Assembly (NCBI GenBank): GCA_028822675.1 | Contig: JAPKDE010000181.1 | Location: 1 to 5,367 of the forward strand | Source of the DNA: Dehalococcoidia bacterium | GTDB taxonomy: Bacteria; Chloroflexota; Dehalococcoidia; UBA3495 | Direction: 5' to 3' | Length of the DNA stretch: 5,367 nucleotides | In this document: one piece after another, positions 1 to 5,367 of the stretch | Layout of the letters: each line of letters begins with the position of its first letter | Position numbering within the stretch: position 1 is the first letter of the stretch | The notes under the pieces: model-generated | What the model was told of the DNA's origin: nothing | What the model saw: only the letters and a program-made list of their open reading frames with translations | Databases searched by the model: none | Position numbers and translations under genes: made by a program

Positions 1-250
1 CGGCATTGTCATCAAACTTGATATAGGTGCCATCCGGGCGGCGACGTCCTTGGGCCTGCCGTATGACCACAGCCTTCACAATCTCTCCTTTTCGTACCGG
101 AGAGTTGGGCGCTGCTTCTCTTACGTTGCAGACGATGATGTCGCCAACGTGGGCGTATTTCCGTTTGCCGCTGCCGGGTATGTTAATGAGGCGAATCAAT
201 TTAGCCCCACTATTGTCAGCTACCCTCAGCCGTGTATAGGTCTGGATCAT
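1..250 (-). CDS. rplN: 50S ribosomal protein L14 (uL14), 3' end cut by window edge
   Basis: L14 is a large-subunit protein that binds 23S rRNA near L19 and forms part of the inter-subunit bridge to the 30S. The 83 visible residues start [17 protein letters not shown], which is the family N-terminus (MIQ..T.L.VADNSGA). They continue with HVGDII, then [13 protein letters not shown], then [14 protein letters not shown], the conserved core and RRPDG signature. The family is normally about 122 residues, so roughly the last 39 lie beyond the left edge. The ATG overlaps the S17 stop by four bases (ATGA), which implies translational coupling. A purine-rich AGGA lies about nine bases upstream, inside the Glu-rich end of S17. 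The sequence is intact as far as it can be seen. Confidence 0.97.
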   Translation of the reverse strand, partial: MIQTYTRLRVADNSGAKLIRLINIPGSGKRKYAHVGDIIVCNVREAAPNSPVRKGEIVKAVVIRQAQGRRRPDGTYIKFDDNA

Positions 251-747
251 TCCTTTTCTTCCTGTTCTACCGGCTCGTCGGCGGTTTCAGACTCTTGTCC
301 GTCGTCGCCTTCGGGCTCCTCAGCTTCCGGTTCTTCTATCGTTTCTTCAGGAGCTTCGGATTCGGGTTCTTCTGTTGATTCCGCTGTTTCTCCGGCAACC
401 GCAGCTTCCGCTCGAACTTCTGCGGCTAAGATGCGTGGCTGCGTCATCTCTTGACCTACGTCAGTCTCCAAATCAATCGGACGAACGTCTGCTACGAGCT
501 TGCGCTCTAGTATGGCCATGAGACGCCAGTGTTTATTCTTGGATATACGCCTGGTTTCTTCGATGCGGACGGTGTCACCCAATTCGCATTGATTCAACGG
601 GTCGTGCACATAGAACCGTGCTACGCGCCGCATCTGTTTCCGGTACAACCGGTGGCGTTGTTTCCACACCATCTCAACGATGGCAGTTTTGTCCTGATTC
701 GTCCGCACTACTGCGCCTACGCGGACCTTGCGCATGGATGATGCCAC
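247..747 (-). CDS. rpsQ: 30S ribosomal protein S17 (uS17) with long acidic C-terminal extension
   Basis: S17 is a primary 16S rRNA-binding protein of OB fold in the small-subunit body. Residues 1-85 match the family: [18 protein letters not shown], then RHRLYRK, then [32 protein letters not shown]. This agrees with the usual (V)HDE.N.C..GD.V.I.ETRP.SK.K.W pattern. Family members are normally 80-90 residues, but this one has 166. The extra 80 residues are low complexity and strongly acidic: residues 111-166 contain 25 Asp/Glu against 2 Lys/Arg, with EEPE three times (126-129, 138-141, 143-146). I chose the GTG start at 747 because AGGAGG lies seven bases upstream; an ATG four codons further in (735) is the alternative, but lies 19 bases from that site. 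GTG shares one base with the L29 TAG stop, and the TGA stop overlaps the L14 ATG. The core is certain; the role of the tail is unknown. Confidence 0.96.
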   Translation of the reverse strand: MASSMRKVRVGAVVRTNQDKTAIVEMVWKQRHRLYRKQMRRVARFYVHDPLNQCELGDTVRIEETRRISKNKHWRLMAILERKLVADVRPIDLETDVGQEMTQPRILAAEVRAEAAVAGETAESTEEPESEAPEETIEEPEAEEPEGDDGQESETADEPVEQEEKE

Positions 748-947
748 TAACCAGCCTCCTGAATCTGCCGTTCTTTAATTACTGTCCGGAGCCTGGCGAT
801 AGTCTTTTTTACCGAGCTGGGTTCGTTGGTGTTGGTCAACTGGTTAGTTGCTGCACTGAACCTTAGGTTCATCAGCTCCTTGGCCGATTTTTCCAACTCC
901 TCGTACAACTGGTCGTTGCTGAGTTCTCTTACTTCATGAACACGCAT
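747..947 (-). CDS. rpmC: 50S ribosomal protein L29 (uL29)
   Basis: L29 is a small two-helix hairpin protein on the solvent side of the large subunit, next to L23 at the tunnel exit. The 66 residues are the normal family length. They show the expected pattern: an ELSNDQLYEELEK first helix, the conserved NLRFSAATNQL turn where the family usually has LRFQ.A.GQL, and a second helix KKTIARLRTVIKERQ. The ATG lies two bases after the L16 TAA, and no Shine-Dalgarno sequence is visible before it. Its translation therefore probably depends on ribosomes finishing L16. Its TAG stop shares one base with the S17 GTG start. Nothing is unusual in the protein. Confidence 0.96.
   Translation of the reverse strand: MRVHEVRELSNDQLYEELEKSAKELMNLRFSAATNQLTNTNEPSSVKKTIARLRTVIKERQIQEAG
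755..760 (-). promoter_or_regulatory. Shine-Dalgarno site deciding the S17 GTG start
   Basis: The minus strand reads AGGAGG here, in the last codons of L29. It is seven bases before the GTG at 747 and 19 bases before the ATG at 735. The spacing favours GTG as the start of S17. This is inferred from spacing only. Confidence 0.75.
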
Positions 948-949
948 AA

Positions 950-1390
950 TTAAGCCAAGCCGTTGGCCACTGCTGCGGCCAGTCTATCTCTTACTACCGT
1001 CTTGGTAGGAATGGGCAATTTACGGGAAGCTAACCTTAGAGCCTGGACTGCTTCTTCGTGGGGCACACCGGCCACCTCGAACATAATCCGTCCGGGCCTC
1101 ACTACCGCTACCCAGTAATCACCAGCGGCTTTTCCGCCGCCCATGCGGGTCTCAGCAGGTTTCTTGCTAACTGACTTGTCCGGGAAAATCCGAACCCAGA
1201 CTCGTCCGCCGCGCTTTAGGTGCCTGGTTACGGCGACGCGGGCAGCTTCAATCTGACGTGCGGTTATCCAGTGGGCTTCCATGGCTTTGAGGCCAATCTC
1301 TCCAAAGGCAACTGTGCTTCCGGTGGAGGCGTTTCCTCGCATTTTCCCGCGGAAGTGCTTTCTAAATTTAGTTCGCTTGGGCTGCAGCAT
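950..1390 (-). CDS. rplP: 50S ribosomal protein L16 (uL16)
   Basis: L16 sits near the A-site tRNA elbow and helps shape the peptidyl transferase region of the large subunit. The 146 residues start [19 protein letters not shown], a textbook L16 N-terminus. They contain [21 protein letters not shown] (33-53) and [19 protein letters not shown] (70-88). Arg82 in the ETRMGGGK loop corresponds to the Arg that is hydroxylated in E. coli L16 (R81). The family is 136-146 residues long, so this is full length. The ATG has AGGAG six bases upstream, 21 bases after the S3 stop, and the TAA stop is two bases before the L29 ATG. The protein is intact. Confidence 0.98.
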   Translation of the reverse strand: MLQPKRTKFRKHFRGKMRGNASTGSTVAFGEIGLKAMEAHWITARQIEAARVAVTRHLKRGGRVWVRIFPDKSVSKKPAETRMGGGKAAGDYWVAVVRPGRIMFEVAGVPHEEAVQALRLASRKLPIPTKTVVRDRLAAAVANGLA

Positions 1391-1411
1391 GGGTGGCTCC
1401 TAGTCCGTTCC

Positions 1412-2155
1412 CTATTCGGGGTTTTCCAGGTCGACTGCCTCGAGCGCTTGGCTGATGTCATCGGCCTGAACTGTTACTTCAATGTTATCTAGTTCCTCAA
1501 CCATTTCCGCTTGAGGAGGTAGGATCTCGCCGTGATAGACCCAGGTTTTGACTCCCACCTGGCCCATGGCTGTGTGGGCTTCTGCCAGGGAGTAGTCAAT
1601 GTCCGCACGCAATGTGTGCAGGGGAACCCGTCCCATCATCAGTTTTTCAACGCGGGCTATCTCGGAACCAGTAATCCGGCCCTTGATGATAATTTTGATT
1701 CCCTCGGCACCGGCCTGCATGCATCTCTGCGCCGCCTGCCGCATGGCCCGCCGATAAGCGACCCTACGCTCCAACTGATCGGCTACGCTTCGCGATACCA
1801 GAAAGGCGTTGGTCTCTGGCTTTTCAATCTCGACGATATTGAGTTGTATTCTGCTTTCTGTGATCGACTCAAGTTTGGCACGCAAGTTCTTGACCCGCTC
1901 ACCGTCTCGCCCAATTAGTATCCCAGGGCGAGCGGAGTGAATATTAATCACACTATCTTGAGCACCACGGTCAATCTCAACTCGGGAGATACCCGCGTCA
2001 GAGAACGCTTTGTACTCGTTTTTGATACTTTCTCGCAGACGCAAGTCCTGTTTTACCAGGTTGCGGTAGGAGCTGCCATTCGGCGCGTACCAATGGGCTT
2101 TCCAGTCTTTAATGATTCCAAGTCGGAAACCGTAAGGGTGAGTCTTATGCCCCAT
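1412..2155 (-). CDS. rpsC: 30S ribosomal protein S3 (uS3), with K/R-free acidic C-terminus
   Basis: S3 lies in the 30S head and, with S4 and S5, lines the mRNA entry channel. The 247 residues start MGHKTHPYGFRLGIIKDWKAHWYA, as in the family. A type II KH domain follows, with the GxxG loop as GRDG at 82-85 (ARPGILIGRDGE). The C-terminal domain carries GRVPLHTLRADIDYSLAEAHT (about 176-195) and GVKTWVYHGEILP. The usual GRLGGAEIAR motif reads GRITGSEIAR at 159-168. After Lys203 there is no Lys or Arg, and residues 213-247 hold 11 acidic residues. The ATG lies two bases after the L22 stop with AGGAG six bases upstream, in the last codons of L22. Length is slightly above E. coli S3 (233). The identification is secure. 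Confidence 0.98.
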   Translation of the reverse strand: MGHKTHPYGFRLGIIKDWKAHWYAPNGSSYRNLVKQDLRLRESIKNEYKAFSDAGISRVEIDRGAQDSVINIHSARPGILIGRDGERVKNLRAKLESITESRIQLNIVEIEKPETNAFLVSRSVADQLERRVAYRRAMRQAAQRCMQAGAEGIKIIIKGRITGSEIARVEKLMMGRVPLHTLRADIDYSLAEAHTAMGQVGVKTWVYHGEILPPQAEMVEELDNIEVTVQADDISQALEAVDLENPE

Positions 2156-2157
2156 GC

Positions 2158-2505
2158 CTAGCTCCTACTCTGAACTTCGTCCACTTCCACAATAACGTGG
2201 CTTGAACGTTTGATTATCGGACCAATTCTGCCTCTAGCCCGGGGCCGGAACCGTTTCAGTGACTTTGCGTTATCAGCTGAGATTCTGGTAATCCGGAGGT
2301 TGTCCCGGTTCATCATCATGTTGTTCTCAGCGTTGGCTGCCGCAGATGCAACAACCTTGGCGATTGTCTTAGCCCAGGGAGAAGGGAGCAAACTCAGCGT
2401 ATCGAGCGCTGATTGAACTCTCTGGCCTCTGACCAAATCAATAATGGGCTTGAGCCTCTTGTGAGAGGTGCCCAGTGATTTCGCTACTGCTCTAACGGGT
2501 GGCAT
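2158..2505 (-). CDS. rplV: 50S ribosomal protein L22 (uL22)
   Basis: L22 binds several domains of 23S rRNA, and its long beta-hairpin lines the peptide exit tunnel close to the constriction formed with L4. The 115 residues are family length. The N-terminal part shows VRAVAKSLGTSHKRLKPIIDLVRGQ, then ALDTLSLLPSPWAKTIAKVVASAAANAENN. The hairpin is SLKRFRPRARGRIGPIIKR (82-100), followed by SSHVIVEV, the family's (R/K)TSHI.V.V strand. The hairpin has no insertion or deletion that I can see. The ATG is three bases after the S19 TAA, with GAGG six bases upstream straddling the S19 end. Its own last codons carry the ribosome binding site of S3. Confidence 0.97.
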   Translation of the reverse strand: MPPVRAVAKSLGTSHKRLKPIIDLVRGQRVQSALDTLSLLPSPWAKTIAKVVASAAANAENNMMMNRDNLRITRISADNAKSLKRFRPRARGRIGPIIKRSSHVIVEVDEVQSRS

Positions 2506-2508
2506 TTG

Positions 2509-2793
2509 TTACCTCACCCGACTTGTTCGTTCGGACCTTGAGATATGACCACGGAAAGTCCTGGTGGGAGAGAATTCGCCCAGCCGGTGTCCAACCATGT
2601 TTTCTGTAATAAACACCGGCACATGCCGGCGACCGTCATGAACCCCAATTGTCAATCCTACCATCTCAGGCAAAATCATGGAGGCGCGGGCCCACGTCTT
2701 GATGACCGTATTGGTCCCAGCACGCTGCACGGCTTCCACGTGTTTCATCAATTTGGGATGCACGTATGGTCCCTTTTTTATCGATCGGGACAT
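2509..2793 (-). CDS. rpsS: 30S ribosomal protein S19 (uS19)
   Basis: S19 sits in the 30S head beside S13, where it contacts 16S rRNA and takes part in bridges to the large subunit. The 94 residues start [19 protein letters not shown], the family N-terminus. They contain [51 protein letters not shown], the S19 signature block ending in the conserved GEF.PTR..RGH. The reading frame is open for another 45 codons upstream, but that stretch lies inside L2, does not resemble S19, and would exceed the usual 85-95 residues. The ATG at 2793 has AGGAG eight bases upstream and is one base from the L2 stop. The protein is intact. Confidence 0.98.
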   Translation of the reverse strand: MSRSIKKGPYVHPKLMKHVEAVQRAGTNTVIKTWARASMILPEMVGLTIGVHDGRRHVPVFITENMVGHRLGEFSPTRTFRGHISRSERTSRVR

Positions 2794-2794
2794 C

Positions 2795-3628
2795 CTAGCG
2801 TCTCCTAGTTCTGCGCATGATAAATTTGCTCGACGCCTTCTTCTTGCGTCGTGTCTTGTAACCCAAAGTTGGCATACCCCAGGGCGACTTGGGACCCGGC
2901 ATACCAATCGGAGAGCGACCTTCGCCACCGCCGTGAGGGTGGTCTACAGGGTTCATGGCCACGCCGCGAACCTTCGGGCGACGACCTCGGTGACGGGATG
3001 CACCCGCTTTACCCAGGCTTTCATTCTTATGGTCAGGGTTGGACAATTGGCCAACACTGGCTCGACAGCTAAGTAATATTCGGCGCATCTCTCCAGAAGG
3101 TAGACGAATCAATACGTATTCGCCTTCTCTAGATAGCACTTGAGCGCCGGTTCCGGCTCCGCGGACCATCTGGCCGCCCCGCCCCGGTGTCAATTCCAGG
3201 TTGTGGACGATCGTTCCCTGGGGAATGTTGATCAATGGTAGGCAGTTACCCAAGCTAATCTCAGCGTCTGCACCGGACTGGACCATAGCACCAACTTCCA
3301 AACCGTGGGGTGCCAAGATGTAGCTCTTTTCGCCATCGACGTAATAAATCAAGGCGATACGCGTGGTCCGGTTCGGGTCGTACTCAATGGACTTTACCTT
3401 GCCTGGCACGCCGTCTTTGACTCGCTTAAAGTCGACCAAGCGGTACATCTTCTTGGATCCGCCACCTCGATGGTATGAGGTGATTCTGCCCCGATTATTC
3501 CGGCCACCGTGTCTCTGCTTGGCTTCAATCAGAGATTTCTCCGGCTTTTGAGTTGTTATCTCCTCAAAGGAGGCAACAACCGCGTTCCGGGTTCCCGGTG
3601 TCCTTGGTTTTAGATTCTTTAATGGCAT
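2795..3628 (-). CDS. rplB: 50S ribosomal protein L2 (uL2)
   Basis: L2 is a large core protein needed for subunit association and for peptidyl transferase activity. The 277 residues match the usual 273-280. The N-terminal part has KPRTPGTRN, then EKSL, then [29 protein letters not shown] (41-69). The OB-like and SH3-like domains follow, with [25 protein letters not shown]. Near the C-terminus, [19 protein letters not shown] spans 220-238; His230 here corresponds to E. coli His229, the residue tied to activity. The end is very basic ([20 protein letters not shown]). The ATG lies ten bases after the L23 stop; I see no Shine-Dalgarno at normal distance, only GAAGG about 17 bases away, so initiation may depend on coupling to L23. 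The stop is one base from the S19 ATG. Confidence 0.98.
   Translation of the reverse strand: MPLKNLKPRTPGTRNAVVASFEEITTQKPEKSLIEAKQRHGGRNNRGRITSYHRGGGSKKMYRLVDFKRVKDGVPGKVKSIEYDPNRTTRIALIYYVDGEKSYILAPHGLEVGAMVQSGADAEISLGNCLPLINIPQGTIVHNLELTPGRGGQMVRGAGTGAQVLSREGEYVLIRLPSGEMRRILLSCRASVGQLSNPDHKNESLGKAGASRHRGRRPKVRGVAMNPVDHPHGGGEGRSPIGMPGPKSPWGMPTLGYKTRRKKKASSKFIMRRTRRR
2802..2806 (-). promoter_or_regulatory. Shine-Dalgarno site deciding the S19 start
   Basis: The minus strand reads AGGAG inside the final codons of L2, eight bases before the ATG at 2793. It supports that ATG over the in-frame ATG at 2928, which would add 45 residues that do not resemble S19. Confidence 0.75.
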
Positions 3629-3638
3629 GGGTAGTTAT

Positions 3639-3923
3639 CTACAGACCTTCGATCAGGTTAATACGGTCGCCTTGCTTAAGCGTTACGACCGCTTTTTTCG
3701 TGTCTGGCTGTTTTTTAATACGGGGGCCGTAGCGCTTCATTTTACCGCGTAGCTTGGTGATGTTCACATCAAGCACAGTCACATTGAAGTTTGACTCAAC
3801 TGCCTGTTTAACTTCTATCTTGTTGGCTCTGGGAGCAATGTGGAAAGTGTACTTTCCAGACTCTTGCAAAAGAGTGCTCTTCTCCGTGATGGTCGGCTTA
3901 ATCAGAACTTGATGAATATCCAT
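3639..3923 (-). CDS. rplW: 50S ribosomal protein L23 (uL23)
   Basis: L23 is at the polypeptide exit site, beside L29, and is the docking point for trigger factor and the signal recognition particle. The 94 residues (family about 95-100) show the conserved start VLIKPTITEKSTLL, then YTFHIAPRANKIEVKQAVES-F-V-V--VNI (24-55). A basic loop, LRGKMKRYGPRIKKQPDTKKAVVTL, leads to the end strand. The ATG abuts the L4 TAA with no spacer (TAAATG). GAGG five bases upstream comes from the Glu codons that end L4. The L23 TAG is ten bases before the L2 ATG. The protein is intact and ordinary. Confidence 0.97.
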   Translation of the reverse strand: MDIHQVLIKPTITEKSTLLQESGKYTFHIAPRANKIEVKQAVESNFNVTVLDVNITKLRGKMKRYGPRIKKQPDTKKAVVTLKQGDRINLIEGL

Positions 3924-4859
3924 TTAAGCCTCTTCTTCCAGAGTGGTTTCTTCTGTGCTGTCAGAAGTTGACGCCTCTGGCGTAGTTTCTTCAGCTGCAC
4001 TAGCCGTGGTCCGGCGTCGCCGGGCCCTAGGTTTAGGAGTTTCTTCACCTGAAGGAGCGTCAGTGGCAGCAGCTTCAGTCGTCGCTGCGGCTGCTCGTCG
4101 GCGACGAGGCTTCGGCGTTTCTTCTTCTGCGGCTGATTCTTCGACAACCGGATCAGCAACTGCTGTTTCTGTCGCAACCGGAGCATCTGCTACTGCAATT
4201 CTACCGGTAACTTTAAGACCACGCCGTCCGTGAGGTTCAGAGGACAATGTCTCTTCGATCCACCGGGCAGCTTCTACCGTCATTATCACCCAGTCTCTGG
4301 ACAGGAGTTCCTGAGCGTTTAGCTGACTAATAGGAAGGGTCCTAATCTTTGGGATGTTGTTGGCCGCCAAGACAACGTCTCGGTCAGTCCCCAAGGTTAC
4401 GAACAAAGCCGAACTGGTTATTGATAGGTTGGCCAACAATTGAGTCATCGACTTTGTCTTGCCGTCAATGGTGCTGGTGGAGTCCACGCAGAACAAGCGA
4501 TCGCCTCTGGTTTTCTCAGACAACATGCAACGCAGAGCTTGTCTTTTCATGCGCTTGGGCAGCGCGGCCCGATAGCTCCGGGGGTGGGGTCCGAAGACCA
4601 CGCCGCCGTGACGCCATTGTGGGGATCGGATGCTACCCTGACGGGCTCGACCGGTATGCTTCTGGGTCCATGGTTTACGACCGCCACCGGAGACTTGTGC
4701 CCGGGTTTTGGTGTCGTGGGTCCCGTGGCGCTTGTTGCCTTGGTAGATAACCATGGCTTGGTGCACCAGGGATGGGTTCATGGGCACATCAAAGACGACA
4801 TCATTTAGCCCGATGCTATCTAGTGAATCCCCGTTTTGATTTTTTACTGATACTTGCAT
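3924..4859 (-). CDS. rplD: 50S ribosomal protein L4 (uL4) with ~105-residue low-complexity C-terminal extension
   Basis: L4 binds 23S rRNA, and its extended loop reaches the exit-tunnel constriction opposite L22. In enterobacteria it also represses this operon. Residues 1-205 are the normal protein: LVHQAMVIYQGNKR, then the loop THDTKTRAQVSGGGRKPW (47-64) and TGRARQGSIRSPQWRHGGVVFGP (69-91), then a globular domain ending DWVIMTVEAARWIEETL. The loop reads QKHTGRAR where I expect QKGTGRAR. The family has about 200-215 residues; this one has 311. The extra part alternates Ala/Glu stretches with Arg blocks and repeats ETPKPR at 247-252 and 273-278, each followed by an Arg run. The ATG follows a 41-base spacer after L3, with no good Shine-Dalgarno. 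The frame is unbroken and the stop touches the L23 ATG, so the tail is genuinely in frame in this assembly. Confidence 0.96.
   Translation of the reverse strand: MQVSVKNQNGDSLDSIGLNDVVFDVPMNPSLVHQAMVIYQGNKRHGTHDTKTRAQVSGGGRKPWTQKHTGRARQGSIRSPQWRHGGVVFGPHPRSYRAALPKRMKRQALRCMLSEKTRGDRLFCVDSTSTIDGKTKSMTQLLANLSITSSALFVTLGTDRDVVLAANNIPKIRTLPISQLNAQELLSRDWVIMTVEAARWIEETLSSEPHGRRGLKVTGRIAVADAPVATETAVADPVVEESAAEEETPKPRRRRAAAATTEAAATDAPSGEETPKPRARRRRTTASAAEETTPEASTSDSTEETTLEEEA
4005..4127 (-). repeat. Two-copy degenerate repeat inside the L4 tail (EETPKPR plus Arg run)
   Basis: Residues 246-255 (EETPKPRRRR) and 272-283 (EETPKPRARRRR) of L4 are two copies of one motif, 26 codons apart. Each is followed by an Ala/Thr-rich stretch. 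For ETPKPR the codons differ synonymously at four of six positions (Thr, Pro, Lys and the final Arg), so the copies match better as protein than as DNA. This points to an old duplication, or to convergence of low-complexity sequence. Confidence 0.7.
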
Positions 4860-4900
4860 TTATATTCTTTATTAGCGGTTTTTTCTATTGAACAGCGCTG
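4860..4900 (-). other. AT-rich L3-L4 intergenic leader
   Basis: This 41-base gap is the longest spacer between genes in the window. The part next to L4 (4860-4892) has only 7 G/C in 33 bases. Just before the ATG the minus strand reads AATAAAGAATATAA, with no GGAG-like site at normal distance. L4 may therefore start from an unstructured AT-rich leader or by coupling to L3. I see no paired -35 and -10 boxes that would make a convincing promoter. Confidence 0.5.
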
Positions 4901-4910
4901 TTAGGCGCTG
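4893..4910 (-). other. Small hairpin over the L3 stop codon
   Basis: The minus strand has CAGCGC, a six-base loop CTAACA, and GCGCTG: a perfect six-base-pair GC-rich stem whose loop holds the L3 TAA stop. No U run follows on the transcript strand (it continues TTCAATAGAAAAAACC), so it is not an intrinsic terminator. It could slow or shape the 3' end of the L3 message, or be chance. Confidence 0.4.
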
Positions 4911-5367
4911 AATCTTCTGAGTTGAACTAGACTGTTGGGTGCACCGGGGATTCCGCCCTTGACCATGAGCAGGTTTCGCTCGGTATCAATCTCTATGATT
5001 TCCAGCCCCTTGACTGTGATCCGGCGGTTTCCCATGTGTCCGCCCATCTTCATGCCCTTGTAAACCTTACCTGGGGTGGTACCACCGCCGATGGAACCCG
5101 GTGCCCGGGAGCGGTCTGACTGACCGTGTGTCTGAGGACCGCCGCCGAAGTTCCAACGTTTCATCACGCCGGCAAAACCGCGACCTTTAGAAGTTCCAAT
5201 GACATCTACCTTTTCACCGGCTTCAAAGATATCGACGCCAATCGACTGACCAACAGTGAACTCGTTTGTATCGTCGGTGGTAACTTCGCGGAGATACCGT
5301 GACAGTTTGCTGTTCTTCAAGTGACCCGCCTGGGGTTTGTTTCGGCGTTTTACATCGCCAAATCCTA
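4901..5367 (-). CDS. rplC: 50S ribosomal protein L3 (uL3), 5' end cut by window edge
   Basis: L3 binds the 3' domain of 23S rRNA early in 50S assembly and reaches toward the peptidyl transferase centre. The frame is open to the right edge, giving 154 complete residues that begin GFGDVKRRNKPQAGHLK, which matches the family's G....KR.NKP..GH. There follow FTVGQSIGVDIFEAGEKVDVIGTSKGRGFAGVMKRWNFGGG, then THGQSDRSRAPGSIGGGTTPGKVYKGMKMGGHMGN, and RNLLMVKGGIPGAPNSLV near the end. A full L3 has about 205-215 residues, so roughly the first 55-60 lie outside. The TTG at 5320 is an internal Leu, not the start. At the place of E. coli Gln150, which PrmB methylates, this protein has Thr (codon 5078-5080). 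The stop is 41 bases before L4. Confidence 0.97.
   Translation of the reverse strand, partial: GFGDVKRRNKPQAGHLKNSKLSRYLREVTTDDTNEFTVGQSIGVDIFEAGEKVDVIGTSKGRGFAGVMKRWNFGGGPQTHGQSDRSRAPGSIGGGTTPGKVYKGMKMGGHMGNRRITVKGLEIIEIDTERNLLMVKGGIPGAPNSLVQLRRFSA

Noticed and set aside
50..454. Plus-strand open frame of 134 codons, Ser-rich, opposite S17 and L14
   Set aside because: It is the antisense of the Glu-rich S17 tail: GAA/GAG codons read backwards give TTC/CTC and Ser-rich frames. It has no family resemblance.
2794..2928. A 45-residue N-terminal extension of S19 (in-frame ATG at 2928)
   Set aside because: The added residues lie inside L2 in another frame and do not look like S19. The ATG at 2793 has a good ribosome binding site and the family N-terminus [11 protein letters not shown].
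3943..4233. Plus-strand 96-codon frame and a minus-strand 94-codon frame over the L4 tail
   Set aside because: Both are low-complexity shadows of the biased L4 tail. The L4 frame itself continues unbroken from a certain L4 core.
4349..4808. Two plus-strand frames of 120-130 codons opposite the L4 core
   Set aside because: They are antisense to a highly conserved ribosomal protein and show no recognisable domain or start signal.
4860..4892. Internal promoter before L4
   Set aside because: There are TATAA-like bases, but they abut the start codon and no matching -35 box is at the right distance; AT-richness alone explains them.
4893..4910. Intrinsic terminator after L3
   Set aside because: The stem is only six base pairs and no U run follows on the transcript strand; stopping here would also cut the operon off from its promoter.
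5318..5320. TTG at 5320 as the start of a short L3
   Set aside because: The frame continues upstream to the window edge with typical L3 sequence (KRRNKPQAGH), so the TTG is an internal Leu codon.
1..5367. A hidden novel gene system between the ribosomal genes
   Set aside because: Apart from the 41-base L3-L4 gap, spacers are 21 bases or less, the gene order is the standard one, and every long open frame outside the eleven genes overlaps a conserved gene.

Overview
The window is a stretch of a bacterial ribosomal protein operon, the S10/spc-type cluster. Everything is on the minus strand, so the genes are read from the right edge to the left edge. In transcription order they are L3 (5' end cut by the window), L4, L23, L2, S19, L22, S3, L16, L29, S17 and L14 (3' end cut by the window). 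This is the classical bacterial order rplC-rplD-rplW-rplB-rpsS-rplV-rpsC-rplP-rpmC-rpsQ-rplN. No gene is missing or inserted between L3 and L14.

The genes are packed very tightly. Most neighbours are separated by 0 to 21 bases or overlap by 1 to 4 bases (TAGTG at L29/S17, ATGA at S17/L14, TAAATG at L4/L23). The ribosome binding site of one gene usually lies in the last codons of the gene before it. The only real spacer is the 41-base AT-rich gap between L3 and L4. No tRNA, rRNA, mobile element, CRISPR array or convincing internal promoter or terminator was seen, and no gene-free stretch reaches 300 bases.

The organism is a bacterium of moderate GC content. The L4, S17 and L16 sequences and the low-complexity Ala/Glu/Arg tails remind me of Chloroflexota (Dehalococcoidia or SAR202-like marine or groundwater lineages). 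That is an impression from memory, not a result, and should be held loosely.

The proteins act together: L3, L4, L23, L2, L22, L16, L29 and L14 build the large subunit, including the peptidyl transferase surroundings and the exit tunnel, while S19, S3 and S17 build the small subunit. The cluster itself is housekeeping. What departs from the ordinary is local: long, probably disordered C-terminal extensions on S17 (about 80 residues, strongly acidic) and L4 (about 105 residues, alternating acidic and Arg-rich blocks with an internal repeat), a smaller K/R-free acidic end on S3, and a small hairpin over the L3 stop codon followed by an AT-rich leader without a clear Shine-Dalgarno site. I see no undescribed multi-gene system here.
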